NCBI RefSeq assembly: GCF_000720725.1
Contig: NZ_JOCQ01000030.1
Location: 33,933-97,932 of the forward strand
Direction: 5' to 3'
Length of the DNA: 64,000 nucleotides
Origin: Streptomyces rimosus subsp. rimosus
GTDB lineage: Bacteria; Actinomycetota; Actinomycetes; Streptomycetales; Streptomycetaceae
Shown here: positions 17,633 through 25,748 of the stretch, piece by piece
Numbering within the stretch: position 1 is the stretch's first letter
How the letters are laid out: the number at the start of each line of letters is the position of its first letter
Position numbers and translations under genes: made by a program
The notes under the pieces: generated by a model
Database searches by the model: none
The model's input: only the letters and a program-made list of their open reading frames with translations
Told to the model about the DNA's origin: nothing

Positions 17633-18271
17633 TCAGCTGAAGTCCAGCTCCCCGGTCCGGGTCCGCTTCAGCTCGAAGAACTTGTCGTAACCGGCGAGCA
17701 GGCGGGCGCCGTCGAAGATCCGCGCCGCTTCCTCGCCGCGCGGGATCGCCGTCAGCACCGGGCCGAAGAAGGCGACGCCGTCGATGTGGATGGTGGGCGT
17801 GCCGACGTCCTCGCCGACCGGGTCCATGCCCTCGTGGTGGCTCTTACGCAGCGCGTCGTCGTAGTCCGTGCTGTCCGCGGCGGCGGCCAGGTCATCGGGC
17901 AGCCCGGCCTCGGCGAGCGCCTCCTTGATGACGGCCTCGTAGTCGTCGCGGCCGTCGTTGTGCAGGCGGGTGCCGAGCGCGGTGTAGAGGTCGCGCAGTA
18001 CGGGCTCGCCGTGCGCCTGGGCGGCGGCGATGCAGACCCGTACCGGGCCCCAGCCCTTGGCCAGCAGCTCCTTGTACTGCTCGGGCAGGCCCTCGCGGCC
18101 CTCGTTGAGGACGGACAGGCTCATCACGCGGAAGCGCAGGTCCAGGTCGCGGTGGCGCTCCACCTCCAGGATCCAGCGGGAGGTGATCCAGGCGAACGGG
18201 CAGAGGGGGTCGAAGTAGAAGTCGACCGTGTGACGGGTGGAGTTCGGGGAAGTCGCATCGTGAACAGTCAT
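17633..18271 (-). CDS. DsbA-fold protein, mycothiol-dependent nitroreductase Rv2466c-like
   Basis: 212 residues. The N-terminal thioredoxin half has DFYFDPLCPFAWITSRW, where a single cysteine (CPFA) replaces the usual CxxC; the cis-Pro loop is GTPTIHIDG. Helical DsbA insertion between them. Mycobacterial Rv2466c uses mycothiol to reduce nitro drugs and oxidants. The ATG at 18271 fits a leaderless promoter whose -10 (TATCGT on the minus strand) ends 6 bases upstream. Likely co-regulated with the MarR and MDMPI genes beside it. Confidence 0.83.
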   Translation of the reverse strand: MTVHDATSPNSTRHTVDFYFDPLCPFAWITSRWILEVERHRDLDLRFRVMSLSVLNEGREGLPEQYKELLAKGWGPVRVCIAAAQAHGEPVLRDLYTALGTRLHNDGRDDYEAVIKEALAEAGLPDDLAAAADSTDYDDALRKSHHEGMDPVGEDVGTPTIHIDGVAFFGPVLTAIPRGEEAARIFDGARLLAGYDKFFELKRTRTGELDFS

Positions 18272-18277
18272 GGCGCC

Positions 18278-18298
18278 ACGATAGTTCGATCCGGAACT
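18278..18298 (-). promoter_or_regulatory. Leaderless promoter and operator-like repeat upstream of the DsbA-like gene
   Basis: On the minus strand TATCGT (18283-18278) lies six bases before the ATG at 18271. It abuts the inverted repeat AGTTC-N6-GAACT (18283-18298), a likely repressor site. I see no convincing -35. Confidence 0.45.
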
Positions 18299-18399
18299 TT
18301 CGGCCGGGCGGAATCCGCCACGCCGCGGCCGTCGGGCCGAAACCAACCGGTGGAACCCTCCGGTCCGCGTCCCCCGGGCGCCGGCCCGGTCACCGGCTC

Positions 18400-18831
18400 C
18401 TACTCCGGCGCGATGCCCAGCATCCGCTGGAGCAGCTCCTTGAGGAGCGCGCGCTCCGTGACGGACAGCTCGCCGAGCGGTTCGCGCGCGAAGTCCAGAG
18501 AATCGCGCAGCCGTTGGGCCGTCGCGCGGCCCGCTTCGGTGGGGACGGCCAGCTTGACCCGGCGGTCGGCCGGGTCCGGGCGGCGCTCGACCAGGCCCCG
18601 GGATTCCAGGCGGTCCACGATGCCGGTCACGTTCGACGGCTCGCACTTCAGGCTCGCCGCTATCCGCCGCATCGGCATCGGCTCGTGGGCGAGCAGGCGC
18701 AGCACCCGGGCCTGGGCGCCGGTGAGGCTGTGCTCGGCCGCCGCGTGCTCGTACTCCTCGTAGTAGCGGGCCACGACGGTGCCGATCAGCTCGACGACCT
18801 CGATGGTCAGAGGGTCTGCGCGAGGAGTCAT
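18400..18831 (-). CDS. MarR-family transcriptional regulator
   Basis: 143 residues. The winged helix spans about 40-100: LTGAQARVLRLLAHEPMPMRRIAASLKCEPSNVTGIVDRLESRGLVERRPDP in two parts (recognition helix around CEPSNVTGIVDRL), and the wing RRVKLAVPTEAGR. There is one cysteine (about residue 63), in the recognition-helix region, not the N-terminal redox cysteine of OhrR, so a direct Ohr-type peroxide switch is unlikely. The ATG at 18831 suits a leaderless mRNA (TTTCAC, 17 bp, TATCCT, then 6 bases). It is divergent from the NADP-dependent reductase gene. Confidence 0.87.
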   Translation of the reverse strand: MTPRADPLTIEVVELIGTVVARYYEEYEHAAAEHSLTGAQARVLRLLAHEPMPMRRIAASLKCEPSNVTGIVDRLESRGLVERRPDPADRRVKLAVPTEAGRATAQRLRDSLDFAREPLGELSVTERALLKELLQRMLGIAPE

Positions 18832-18919
18832 GACACCAGGATAGCGAATTGCTTGACAACGTGAAATATGTAGGAGCATGGTTGTTTCAGGACCTGAAGC
18901 ATTTTAGGAGGAGCAGCCC
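18832..18919. promoter_or_regulatory. marR/reductase divergent promoter with 6-1-6 palindrome
   Basis: 88 bp. Minus strand: TTTCAC (18866-18861), 17 bp, TATCCT (18843-18838), leaderless ATG. Plus strand: TTGACA at 18853-18858 without a good -10, then AGGAGGA before the reductase ATG. TTCAGG-A-CCTGAA at 18886-18898 is a perfect palindrome that continues with two of three further matching pairs; this is the length expected for a MarR dimer. Confidence 0.6.
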
Positions 18920-19942
18920 ATGTCCGCACTGCCCACGTCCGGCCGCGAATGGCACCTGGTCGCCCGCCCGCACGGCTGGCCGAAGCCGGAGGACTTCGCG
19001 CTGCGCGAGGCCGCGGTCACCGAGCCCGGCGAGGGACAGCTCCTCGTCCGCAACCTGTACTTCTCCGTCGATCCGTACATGCGCGGCCGCATGAACGACG
19101 TGAAGTCCTACACCCCGCCCTTCCAGCTCGACCAGCCGATGGAGGGCGGCGCGGTCGGCGAGATCATCGCGTCGAACGCCGAGGGCTTCGCGGTCGGCGA
19201 CCACGTCCTGCACTTCAACGGCTGGCGTGAGTACGCCGTCGTGGACGCCAGGAAGACCGCCAAGGTGGACGGCTCCCTGGCGCCTCTCTCCGCCTACCTG
19301 GGCGTGCTCGGCATGCCGGGTCTGACGGCCTACGCGGGCCTGCTGGAGGTCGCCTCCTTCAAGGAGGGCGACACCGTCTTCGTGTCCGGCGCGGCCGGCG
19401 CGGTGGGCAGCGAGGTCGGCCAGATCGCCAAGCTCAAGGGCGCCGCGCGCGTCATCGGCAGCGCGGGCTCCGACGAGAAGGTCGAGCTGCTGACGAAGGA
19501 GTACGGCTTCGACGCCGCCTTCAACTACAAGTCGGACGAGTCGGTCAAGGACCAGCTCCGCAAGGCCGCGCCCGACGGCATCGACGTCTACTTCGACAAC
19601 GTCGGCGGCGACCACCTGGAAGCCGCCATCGACTCGCTCAACACCCACGGCCGCGTCGCCGTCTGCGGCATGATCTCGCAGTACAACGCCACCGAGCCGA
19701 CCCCCGCGCCGCGCAACCTCGCGCTGATCATCGGCAAGCGGCTGCGCATCCAGGGCATGCTCGTCGCCGACCACAGCCACCTCCAGGAGCAGTTCGTGCA
19801 GGAGGTCTCGGCCTGGGTGCGCTCGGGCGAGCTGAAGTACCGCGAGACCAAGGTGCGCGGCGTCGAGAACGGCGTCGAGGCGTTCCTCGGCCTGCTGCGC
19901 GGTGACAACACCGGCAAGATGATCGTCGACCTGACGGACTGA
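18920..19942 (+). CDS. NADP-dependent oxidoreductase, MDR superfamily (prostaglandin/curcumin reductase type)
   Basis: 340 residues; TAGGAGGAG ribosome site 6 bases before the ATG. The N-terminal GroES-like domain has FSVDPYMRGRMND, a hallmark of leukotriene-B4 dehydrogenase/CurA-type double-bond reductases. The cofactor domain shows the Rossmann segment VSGAAGAVGSEVGQIAKLKG at about residues 155-174 and DVYFDNVGG. Zinc-binding residues are absent, as in this subfamily. It reduces activated alkenes (enals, enones) with NADPH. Probably controlled by the divergent MarR. Confidence 0.88.
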   Translation: MSALPTSGREWHLVARPHGWPKPEDFALREAAVTEPGEGQLLVRNLYFSVDPYMRGRMNDVKSYTPPFQLDQPMEGGAVGEIIASNAEGFAVGDHVLHFNGWREYAVVDARKTAKVDGSLAPLSAYLGVLGMPGLTAYAGLLEVASFKEGDTVFVSGAAGAVGSEVGQIAKLKGAARVIGSAGSDEKVELLTKEYGFDAAFNYKSDESVKDQLRKAAPDGIDVYFDNVGGDHLEAAIDSLNTHGRVAVCGMISQYNATEPTPAPRNLALIIGKRLRIQGMLVADHSHLQEQFVQEVSAWVRSGELKYRETKVRGVENGVEAFLGLLRGDNTGKMIVDLTD

Positions 19943-19993
19943 CCCGGCCCCACGGACCGGTCCGCTCTCACCGGCTGACCCGGTCTCACGGAC
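19939..19993. repeat. Stop-codon-spanning direct repeat after the reductase gene
   Basis: CTGACCCGGCCCCACGGAC (19939-19957) contains the gene's TGA at 19940-19942. A 17/19 copy stands at 19975-19993. Confidence 0.7.
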
Positions 19994-20091
19994 TGATCCG
20001 GGCAACCGCCCGGCCCGGACGGGCCATTAGGCTCGCACCAAGCCGTCGCGATCGTGGGCGCGAGTCGCGGCGAACCACAGGAGGATCATTC

Positions 20092-20520
20092 ATGTCCATC
20101 CAGCCCGTAGACGTCGTCTACACCGCCGTCGCCACCGCCGAGAACGGCCGGGACGGCCGCGTCGCCAGCGACGACGGCAAGCTGGACGTCGTGGTCAACC
20201 CGCCCAAGGAACAGGGCGGCAGCGGCGCCGGCACCAACCCCGAGCAGCTCTTCGCGGCCGGCTACAGCGCCTGCTTCCAGGGCGCGCTGAGTGTCGTCGC
20301 CCGCCGGGAGAAGGCGGACGTCTCCGGCTCCCGGGTGACCGCCGAGGTCGGCATCGGCAAGACCCCGGACGGCGGCTTCGGCCTCACCGTCGAGATCACC
20401 GCCACCATCCCGAACGTGGACGAGGCCACCGCCAAGGACCTGGTCGAAAAGGCCCACCAGGTCTGCCCGTACTCGAACGCCACCCGCGGCAACATCGACG
20501 TCAAGCTGAACGTCGCCTGA
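20092..20520 (+). CDS. ohr: Organic hydroperoxide resistance protein
   Basis: 142 residues, the normal Ohr length. The peroxidatic Cys61 lies in LFAAGYSACFQGAL and the resolving Cys125 in HQVCPYSNATRGN; the conserved Arg and Glu of the active site are expected at Arg20/23 and Glu51. Ohr reduces lipid and organic hydroperoxides with lipoylated partner proteins. AGGAGG lies 9 bases upstream of the ATG. No OhrR gene adjoins it; the nearby MarR lacks the sensing Cys. Confidence 0.95.
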   Translation: MSIQPVDVVYTAVATAENGRDGRVASDDGKLDVVVNPPKEQGGSGAGTNPEQLFAAGYSACFQGALSVVARREKADVSGSRVTAEVGIGKTPDGGFGLTVEITATIPNVDEATAKDLVEKAHQVCPYSNATRGNIDVKLNVA

Positions 20521-20568
20521 CGAGCTGATGGTCGTCTGACGAGCTGACCGCCGTCTGACGCGCCGCGC
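20512..20568. repeat. 19-bp tandem repeat spanning the ohr stop codon
   Basis: Units at 20512-20530 and 20531-20549 differ at three positions; a partial third follows to about 20568. Each carries a TGA equivalent to the ohr stop. As 19 is not a multiple of three, the copies put stops in different frames. Confidence 0.7.
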
Positions 20569-20579
20569 CATGGTGAGGG

Positions 20580-20604
20580 CCGCATCCCCGCGCTGGGGGT
20601 GCGG
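20580..20604 (+). terminator. Hairpin downstream of ohr
   Basis: Ten-base arms CCGCATCCCC/GGGGGTGCGG with one wobble pair and a five-base loop. A modest stem without a T run. Confidence 0.45.
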
Positions 20605-20795
20605 TCCTTCGCCGTAGGGGGGCGGTCCTTGCCGGGCGCGATGGTGGCCCTTCGCCGTACGGGGCGGTCCTCGCCGTGCCCGATGGCGGCTCTTCGCCGT
20701 ACCGGAAGCGGTCCTCGCCGTGCCGCCGACGGCGGTGCCTCGCCGTACCGGGGGCGGTCCTCGCCGTGCCCGGTGGTGATCCCTCGCCGTACCGG
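20605..20795. repeat. Degenerate 42-46 bp tandem repeat in the ohr-lacI gap
   Basis: Five copies of a unit containing CGCCGTA(C) and GCGGTCCTCGCCGTGCC, starting near 20610, 20653, 20695, 20741 and 20785. There is no coding signal. With the LacI operators further right, this accounts for most of the 528-bp gap between ohr and lacI. Confidence 0.65.
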
Positions 20796-20892
20796 CGCAG
20801 CTCGTCACCCGCCCCCGCCGCACACCCGTACCGATGCCCCCATAGCCCACCTGTGACGCAGGCCACTCGCCCCGCATCTTGACGCCACCCCC

Positions 20893-20932
20893 GTGTAATC
20901 GATTTCGTAAGCCCACGCGAAATCGATTACAC
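20893..20932. promoter_or_regulatory. Twin LacI-family operators upstream of the ribose operon
   Basis: Arms GTGTAATCGATTTCG (20893-20907) and its exact inverse (20918-20932) are separated by ten bases. Each arm holds a LacI-type operator: TGTAATCGATTTCG and CGAAATCGATTACA both match 9 of the 10 fixed positions of the TGnAAnCGnTTnCA consensus. The operator centres are 24 bp apart. They stand about 120 bp before lacI, so autoregulation of the whole operon is expected. Confidence 0.8.
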
Positions 20933-21048
20933 ACCGACGTGCGATCGAGACGCCCCAAGCCTCGGCACCCCCGGCCGGCAGCGGCCCCGGCGTTCCCGAC
21001 CGGCTCCATGGTGTCCTCGACCGGCTTCAGGGAAGGGCAAGGGCGCCC

Positions 21049-22125
21049 ATGGCGAAGATCAAGGACGTGGCCGAGCGGGCCGGGGTGTCCGTGGCCACCG
21101 TCTCCCGCGTGCTCAACGGGCGCAGTCCGGTCGCCGAGACCCGTGAGCGGGTGCTCGCCGCCGTCCAGGAGCTGGGCTACCGGCCCAACAACGTCGCCCG
21201 CGCCCTGCGCACCGCCCGTACCGGCACGCTCGGCCTGGTCATCAGCGATCTGACCAACCCGTTCTTCACCGAACTCGCCGACGCCGTCGAGGACGCGGCC
21301 CGCGGCCTCGGCTACAGCCTGGTCATCGGCAACGCCGCCGAACGCCCCGGCCAGCAGGACGACTACATCCGTACGCTGCTGGACCGCCGCATCGACGGTC
21401 TGCTGGTCAGCTCGGCCGGCACCGGCTCCGCGATGCTGGGCGAGGTCGTCGCCTCCGGCACCCCGCTGGTGCTGCTCGACCGGATCGTGCCCGGCATCGA
21501 CGCGCCGTGCGTACGCGCCGACGGCAGCGCGGCGCTCACCGCCCTCGCCGCGCACCTCGCGGCCCTCGGCCGGCGGCGCCCCGCGATCATCGTCGCCCCG
21601 GCCGGCACGCCGACCGGCGACGAGCGGCTGGAACTCTTCCGTACGGCCCTGGCCGCGCACGGCATAGCGCTCCCGGACGAGCGGGTCGGCTCCACGCCCG
21701 ACCTCCAGCACACCGGCGGCCGCCAGGTGATGCGCGGCTTCCTGGACCTGCCCGAGCCGCCCGACGCCGTACTGGCCACCGACAACCTGATGGCGCTCGG
21801 CGCGATGGACGAGATCCGCGCACGCGGGCTGCGGGTGCCCGACGACATGGCGCTCGTCGTCTACGACGACGTGCCGTGGTTCGCGCACATCGACCCGCCG
21901 CTCACCGCCATCGCCCAGCCCACCCGCGAACTGGGCCGGGCCGCCGTACGCACCCTGCTGGAGCGGATCGAGGGGCGCCCGGCCGATTCCGTCCTGCTGC
22001 CGGCCCGGCTCGTCATCCGCCGTTCCTGCGGGGAACCGGCCACCGGCCAGGAGGAGAACAGGGCCCAGCAGGGCCACACCCGACAGGAGCAGGAGAACAC
22101 CCGACAGGAGAGGGACAGCGCATGA
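21049..22125 (+). CDS. LacI-family repressor of the ribose operon
   Basis: 358 residues. The N-terminal helix-turn-helix and hinge are textbook LacI: IKDVAERAGVSVATVSRVLNG, then YRPNNVARALRT. The periplasmic-binding-like core follows (GLVISDLTNPFFTEL; DAVLATDNLMALGAMDEI). The last 35 residues are a Gln/Glu-rich tail with an internal repeat around (H/N)TRQE(Q/R), beyond the normal fold. The gene is the first of the operon and its stop overlaps the rbsA start as ATGA. Confidence 0.9.
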   Translation: MAKIKDVAERAGVSVATVSRVLNGRSPVAETRERVLAAVQELGYRPNNVARALRTARTGTLGLVISDLTNPFFTELADAVEDAARGLGYSLVIGNAAERPGQQDDYIRTLLDRRIDGLLVSSAGTGSAMLGEVVASGTPLVLLDRIVPGIDAPCVRADGSAALTALAAHLAALGRRRPAIIVAPAGTPTGDERLELFRTALAAHGIALPDERVGSTPDLQHTGGRQVMRGFLDLPEPPDAVLATDNLMALGAMDEIRARGLRVPDDMALVVYDDVPWFAHIDPPLTAIAQPTRELGRAAVRTLLERIEGRPADSVLLPARLVIRRSCGEPATGQEENRAQQGHTRQEQENTRQERDSA

Positions 22126-23792
22126 CCGACGTCAACGACGACGTACGGGACGACGCACCGGCCGGCCGCGAACTGCTGCGCGTCGAGGGGGTGACGAAGT
22201 CGTTCCCCGGCGTACGGGCGCTGGACGGTGTGGACCTGAGCCTGCGCGCGGGCGAGGTGCACGTCCTGCTCGGCGAGAACGGCGCGGGCAAGAGCACTCT
22301 GATCAAGATGCTCTCCGGCGCCCACCGGCCGGACGGCGGGCGCATCCTCGTGGACGGCGGTCCGGCGGGCGAGCCCGCCGGCAGCGCGGCTCCGGACGGC
22401 CCCCGCGACGGCACCCGCGACGGCCTCCACGAGGTGCGGATCCGCTCCGCGCAGGACGCCGAACGGCTCGGCATCGCCACCATCCACCAGGAGTTCAACC
22501 TCGTCCCCGGCCTGACCGTCGCGGAGAACATCTTCCTCGGCCGGCAGCCGCGCACCGCGCTCCGCCTCATCGACAGGAAGACGATGCGGGCGCGCGCCGC
22601 CGAACTGCTGCGCCGGGTCCGCCTCGACATCCCCCCGGACACCCCGGTCGCCGAACTGGGCATCGCCCGCCTCCAGATGGTCGAGATCGCCAAGGCGCTG
22701 AGCCTGCGCGCCCGCGTCCTGATCATGGACGAGCCGACCGCCGTACTGACCTCCGAGGAGGTCGGGACGCTCTTCGCGATCGTGCGGGAGCTGCGCGACG
22801 CCGGGGTGGGGATCATCTTCATCACCCACCACCTGGAGGAGATCGGCGCCCTCGGCGACCGCGTCACCGTCCTGCGCGACGGCCGCTCGGTGGCCGAGGT
22901 CCCGGCCGGTACGGACGAGGACGAGCTGATCCGGCTGATGGTGGGCCGCGACATCGCCGAGCAGTACCCGCGGCAGCGCCCGGATGCCCCCGGCGCGCCG
23001 CTGCTGCGCGTACGCGGCCTGACCCGCAACGGCCCCCACGGCACCCCGGTGTTCGAGGGCATCGACTTCGAGGTGCGGGCCGGCGAGGTCGTCGGCCTCG
23101 CGGGCCTGGTCGGCGCGGGCCGTACGGAGGTCGCGCGGGCGGTGTTCGGCGTGGACCGCTACGACGCCGGGACCGTCGAGATCGACGGGCAGGCGCTCGC
23201 CCCCGGCGACGTACGGGCCGCGATGCGCGCCGGGCTCGGCCTGGTCCCCGAGGACCGCAAGGGCCAGGGCCTGGTCCTGGACGCCTCCCTCCAGGACAAC
23301 CTGACGCTGGCCCGGCTGCGCCGGGACACCCGCGGCGGCCTGGTGGACCGGCGCGGCCAGCGGCGCGCGGCGGCCGAGGTGGCCGGGCAGCTGAAGGTAC
23401 GGATGAGCGGGCTCGGGCAGCACGCCCGCACCCTCTCCGGCGGCAACCAGCAGAAGATCGTCATCGGCAAGTGGCTGCTGGCCGACACCCGGCTGCTGAT
23501 CCTCGACGAGCCGACGCGCGGCATCGACGTCGGCGCGAAGGTCGAGATCTACCAGCTGGTCAACGAGCTGACGGCGGCCGGCCGCGCGGTGCTGATGATC
23601 TCCAGCGACCTGCCCGAGGTGCTCGGTATGAGCGACCGGGTGCTGGTCATGGCGCAGGGGCGGCTCGCCGGTGAGCTGTCCGCCGACGAGGCGACGCAGG
23701 ACGCGGTGATGGAGCTGGCCGTACGGTCCGCCGACGCGTCCGGTCCGCGACACACGAACGAGAGCGCGATGGAGGGCTCCGATGTCCGCTGA
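22122..23792 (+). CDS. rbsA: Sugar ABC transporter ATP-binding protein (RbsA type)
   Basis: 556 residues with two fused nucleotide-binding domains. Domain 1: Walker A GENGAGKST (about 49-57), Q-loop IHQEFNLVPGLTVAENIFLG, Walker B VLIMDEPTAVLT. Domain 2: the usual degenerate Walker A GLVGAGRTE, signature LSGGNQQKIVIGKWL, Walker B LLILDEPTRGIDVG. Domain 1 carries an extra 30-residue Gly/Pro/Asp-rich insert between Walker A and the Q-loop (residues about 78-107), unusual for this family. Energises ribose-type import with RbsC and RbsB. Confidence 0.93.
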   Translation: MTDVNDDVRDDAPAGRELLRVEGVTKSFPGVRALDGVDLSLRAGEVHVLLGENGAGKSTLIKMLSGAHRPDGGRILVDGGPAGEPAGSAAPDGPRDGTRDGLHEVRIRSAQDAERLGIATIHQEFNLVPGLTVAENIFLGRQPRTALRLIDRKTMRARAAELLRRVRLDIPPDTPVAELGIARLQMVEIAKALSLRARVLIMDEPTAVLTSEEVGTLFAIVRELRDAGVGIIFITHHLEEIGALGDRVTVLRDGRSVAEVPAGTDEDELIRLMVGRDIAEQYPRQRPDAPGAPLLRVRGLTRNGPHGTPVFEGIDFEVRAGEVVGLAGLVGAGRTEVARAVFGVDRYDAGTVEIDGQALAPGDVRAAMRAGLGLVPEDRKGQGLVLDASLQDNLTLARLRRDTRGGLVDRRGQRRAAAEVAGQLKVRMSGLGQHARTLSGGNQQKIVIGKWLLADTRLLILDEPTRGIDVGAKVEIYQLVNELTAAGRAVLMISSDLPEVLGMSDRVLVMAQGRLAGELSADEATQDAVMELAVRSADASGPRHTNESAMEGSDVR

Positions 23793-24789
23793 TGTGAAGA
23801 CGGGAGCGGGCGCCGAGGCGGTCGGCAGCGCCCCGCCCGGTGCCGGGTTCGGCCCCTGGTTCGCCCGGGCCGTCCTGAAGAACGGCCCGCTGGGCGGCCT
23901 GATAGCCCTCGTCGTGGTGATGGCGGCGCTGTCCGGGGACTTCCTGAACGGGCAGAACCTCCTCAACGTCGGCGTCCAGGCATCCGTCACCGCCGTGCTG
24001 GCCTTCGGCGTCACCTTCGTGATCGTCTCCGCGGGCATCGACCTGTCGGTCGGCTCGGTCGCCGCGCTCAGCGCCACCGTGGTCGCCTGGGCCGCGACCG
24101 ACGCCGGCCTGCCGGTGTGGACCGCCGTCCTGCTGGGCCTGGCGGTGGGCGCGGTGGCGGGCCTGGTCTCCGGCGCGCTGGTCGCGTACGGGAAGCTGCC
24201 CGCCTTCATCGCCACGCTCGCGATGCTCTCCATCGGCCGCGGCCTCGCCCTGGTCATCACCGGCGGCTCGCCGATCGCCTTCCCGGCCTCGGTCAGCAGG
24301 CTGGGGGACACACTGGGCGGCTGGCTGCCGGTCCCGGTCCTGGTCATGATCGCGATGGGCCTGGTGGCGGCCCTGGTGCTCAACCGTACGTACGCGGGCC
24401 GCGCGATGTTCGCGATCGGCGGCAACGAGGAGGCGGCCCGGCTCTCCGGCATCGACGTCAAGCGCCGCAAGCTGGTCATCTACGCGCTGTCCGGGGTGTT
24501 CGCGGCGGTCGCGGGCATCGTCCTCGCGGCCCGGCTGACCTCCGCCCAGCCGCAGGCCGCCGTCGGCTACGAGCTCGACGCCATCGCCGCCGTCGTCATC
24601 GGCGGCGCCAGCCTCTCCGGCGGCTCCGGCAAGGCGTCCGGCACGCTCATCGGCGCGCTGATCCTCGCCGTGCTCCGCAACGGCCTCAACCTGCTCAGCG
24701 TCTCGGCGTTCTGGCAGCAGGTGGCCACCGGCCTGGTCATCGCGCTGGCGGTGCTCCTGGACACGCTGCGGCGCCGGAGCGGGCGATGA
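23782..24789 (+). CDS. rbsC: Sugar ABC transporter permease (RbsC type)
   Basis: 335 residues with eight to ten membrane helices. Family motifs: FGVTFVIVSAGIDLSVGSV, AYGKLPAFIATLAM and GGASLSGGSGKASGTLIGA. The ATG sits 11 bp inside the end of rbsA, with GGAGGG 5 bases upstream. The stop overlaps the rbsB start as ATGA. Confidence 0.93.
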   Translation: MSADVKTGAGAEAVGSAPPGAGFGPWFARAVLKNGPLGGLIALVVVMAALSGDFLNGQNLLNVGVQASVTAVLAFGVTFVIVSAGIDLSVGSVAALSATVVAWAATDAGLPVWTAVLLGLAVGAVAGLVSGALVAYGKLPAFIATLAMLSIGRGLALVITGGSPIAFPASVSRLGDTLGGWLPVPVLVMIAMGLVAALVLNRTYAGRAMFAIGGNEEAARLSGIDVKRRKLVIYALSGVFAAVAGIVLAARLTSAQPQAAVGYELDAIAAVVIGGASLSGGSGKASGTLIGALILAVLRNGLNLLSVSAFWQQVATGLVIALAVLLDTLRRRSGR

Positions 24790-25748
24790 GGGGGCGGACG
24801 GGTACGGATACGGGACGGCTCGGCGGGCGTACCGGCAGGCGTACGGGCCTGCTCGCCGCGGCGGCCCTGGCCGGAGCCCTCGTCCTGTCCGGCTGCGACC
24901 GCGGTGGGAACACGGACCTGGGGCTCGCCCTGTCCACCCTCAACAACCCGTTCTTCGTCGGCATCAAGGAAGGCGCGCAGGCCGAGGCGGACCGGCGCGG
25001 GCTGCACATCAACATCACCGACGCGCAGAACGACCCCATGCAGCAGATCAACCAGATGGAGACGTTCACCAGCCAGGACGTCAAGGCGGCGATCATCAAC
25101 CCGGTGGACTCGGACGCCGCCGTACCGGCCGTCGGTGTCGCCAACCGGGCCAAGGTGCCGGTGATCTCCATCGACCGCGGGGTCAACGGCGGCGACGTGG
25201 GCTCGACCATCGCCTCCGACAACGTCGCGGGCGGCCGCCTCGCCGCGAAGACGCTCGCCGCATCCCTCGGCGGCAAGGGCAAGGTGGCCTTCCTGGAGGG
25301 CCAGCCCGGCACCTCGGCCGCCCGCGAGCGCGGGCAGGGCTTCGAGGAGGGCATCAAGGCGTACCCGGGCATCGAGGTGGTGGCGCGGCAGCCCGCCGAC
25401 TTCGACCGGACCAAGGGGATGGACGTGATGTCCAATATGCTCCAAGCGCACCGGGACATCGGCGGCGTTTTCGCGGCCAACGACGAGATGGCCCTCGGCG
25501 CCGCGAAGTCGCTGGGCGCCAGGGCGGGCAAGGACGTGAAGATCGTGGCGTTCGATGGCACGCCGGACGGCGTCGCCGCCGTCCGCGGCGGAACGCTGAC
25601 CGCCACGGTCGCCCAGCAGCCCAGGCTGCTCGGGAAGCAGGCCGTGGACCAGGCGCTCAGGGCGGCGCGCGGTGAGCGGCCGCCGAAACAGGTGAAAGTG
25701 CCGGTGGTGCTGGTGACCAGCAGGAACGCGGCGGAATTCGATGGGTGA
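24786..25748 (+). CDS. rbsB: Sugar-binding lipoprotein (RbsB type)
   Basis: 320 residues. A basic N-terminus and hydrophobic stretch end in the lipobox LVLSGC (Cys at about 38), so it is exported and lipid-anchored. The mature part is a Peripla_BP_4 protein: GLALSTLNNPFFVGIKEGA, DAQNDPMQQINQMETF, VISIDRGVN and FAANDEMALGAAKSL are ribose-binding-protein signatures. It delivers the sugar to RbsC. Confidence 0.93.
   Translation: MRGRTGTDTGRLGGRTGRRTGLLAAAALAGALVLSGCDRGGNTDLGLALSTLNNPFFVGIKEGAQAEADRRGLHINITDAQNDPMQQINQMETFTSQDVKAAIINPVDSDAAVPAVGVANRAKVPVISIDRGVNGGDVGSTIASDNVAGGRLAAKTLAASLGGKGKVAFLEGQPGTSAARERGQGFEEGIKAYPGIEVVARQPADFDRTKGMDVMSNMLQAHRDIGGVFAANDEMALGAAKSLGARAGKDVKIVAFDGTPDGVAAVRGGTLTATVAQQPRLLGKQAVDQALRAARGERPPKQVKVPVVLVTSRNAAEFDG

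Noticed and set aside
18400..18831. OhrR identity for the MarR gene near ohr
   Set aside because: The N-terminal redox Cys of OhrR is missing and ohr is neither adjacent nor divergent.
20605..20866. Arg/Thr/Ala-rich open frames in the ohr-lacI gap
   Set aside because: They are translations of a noncoding tandem repeat, without a ribosome site or conserved composition.
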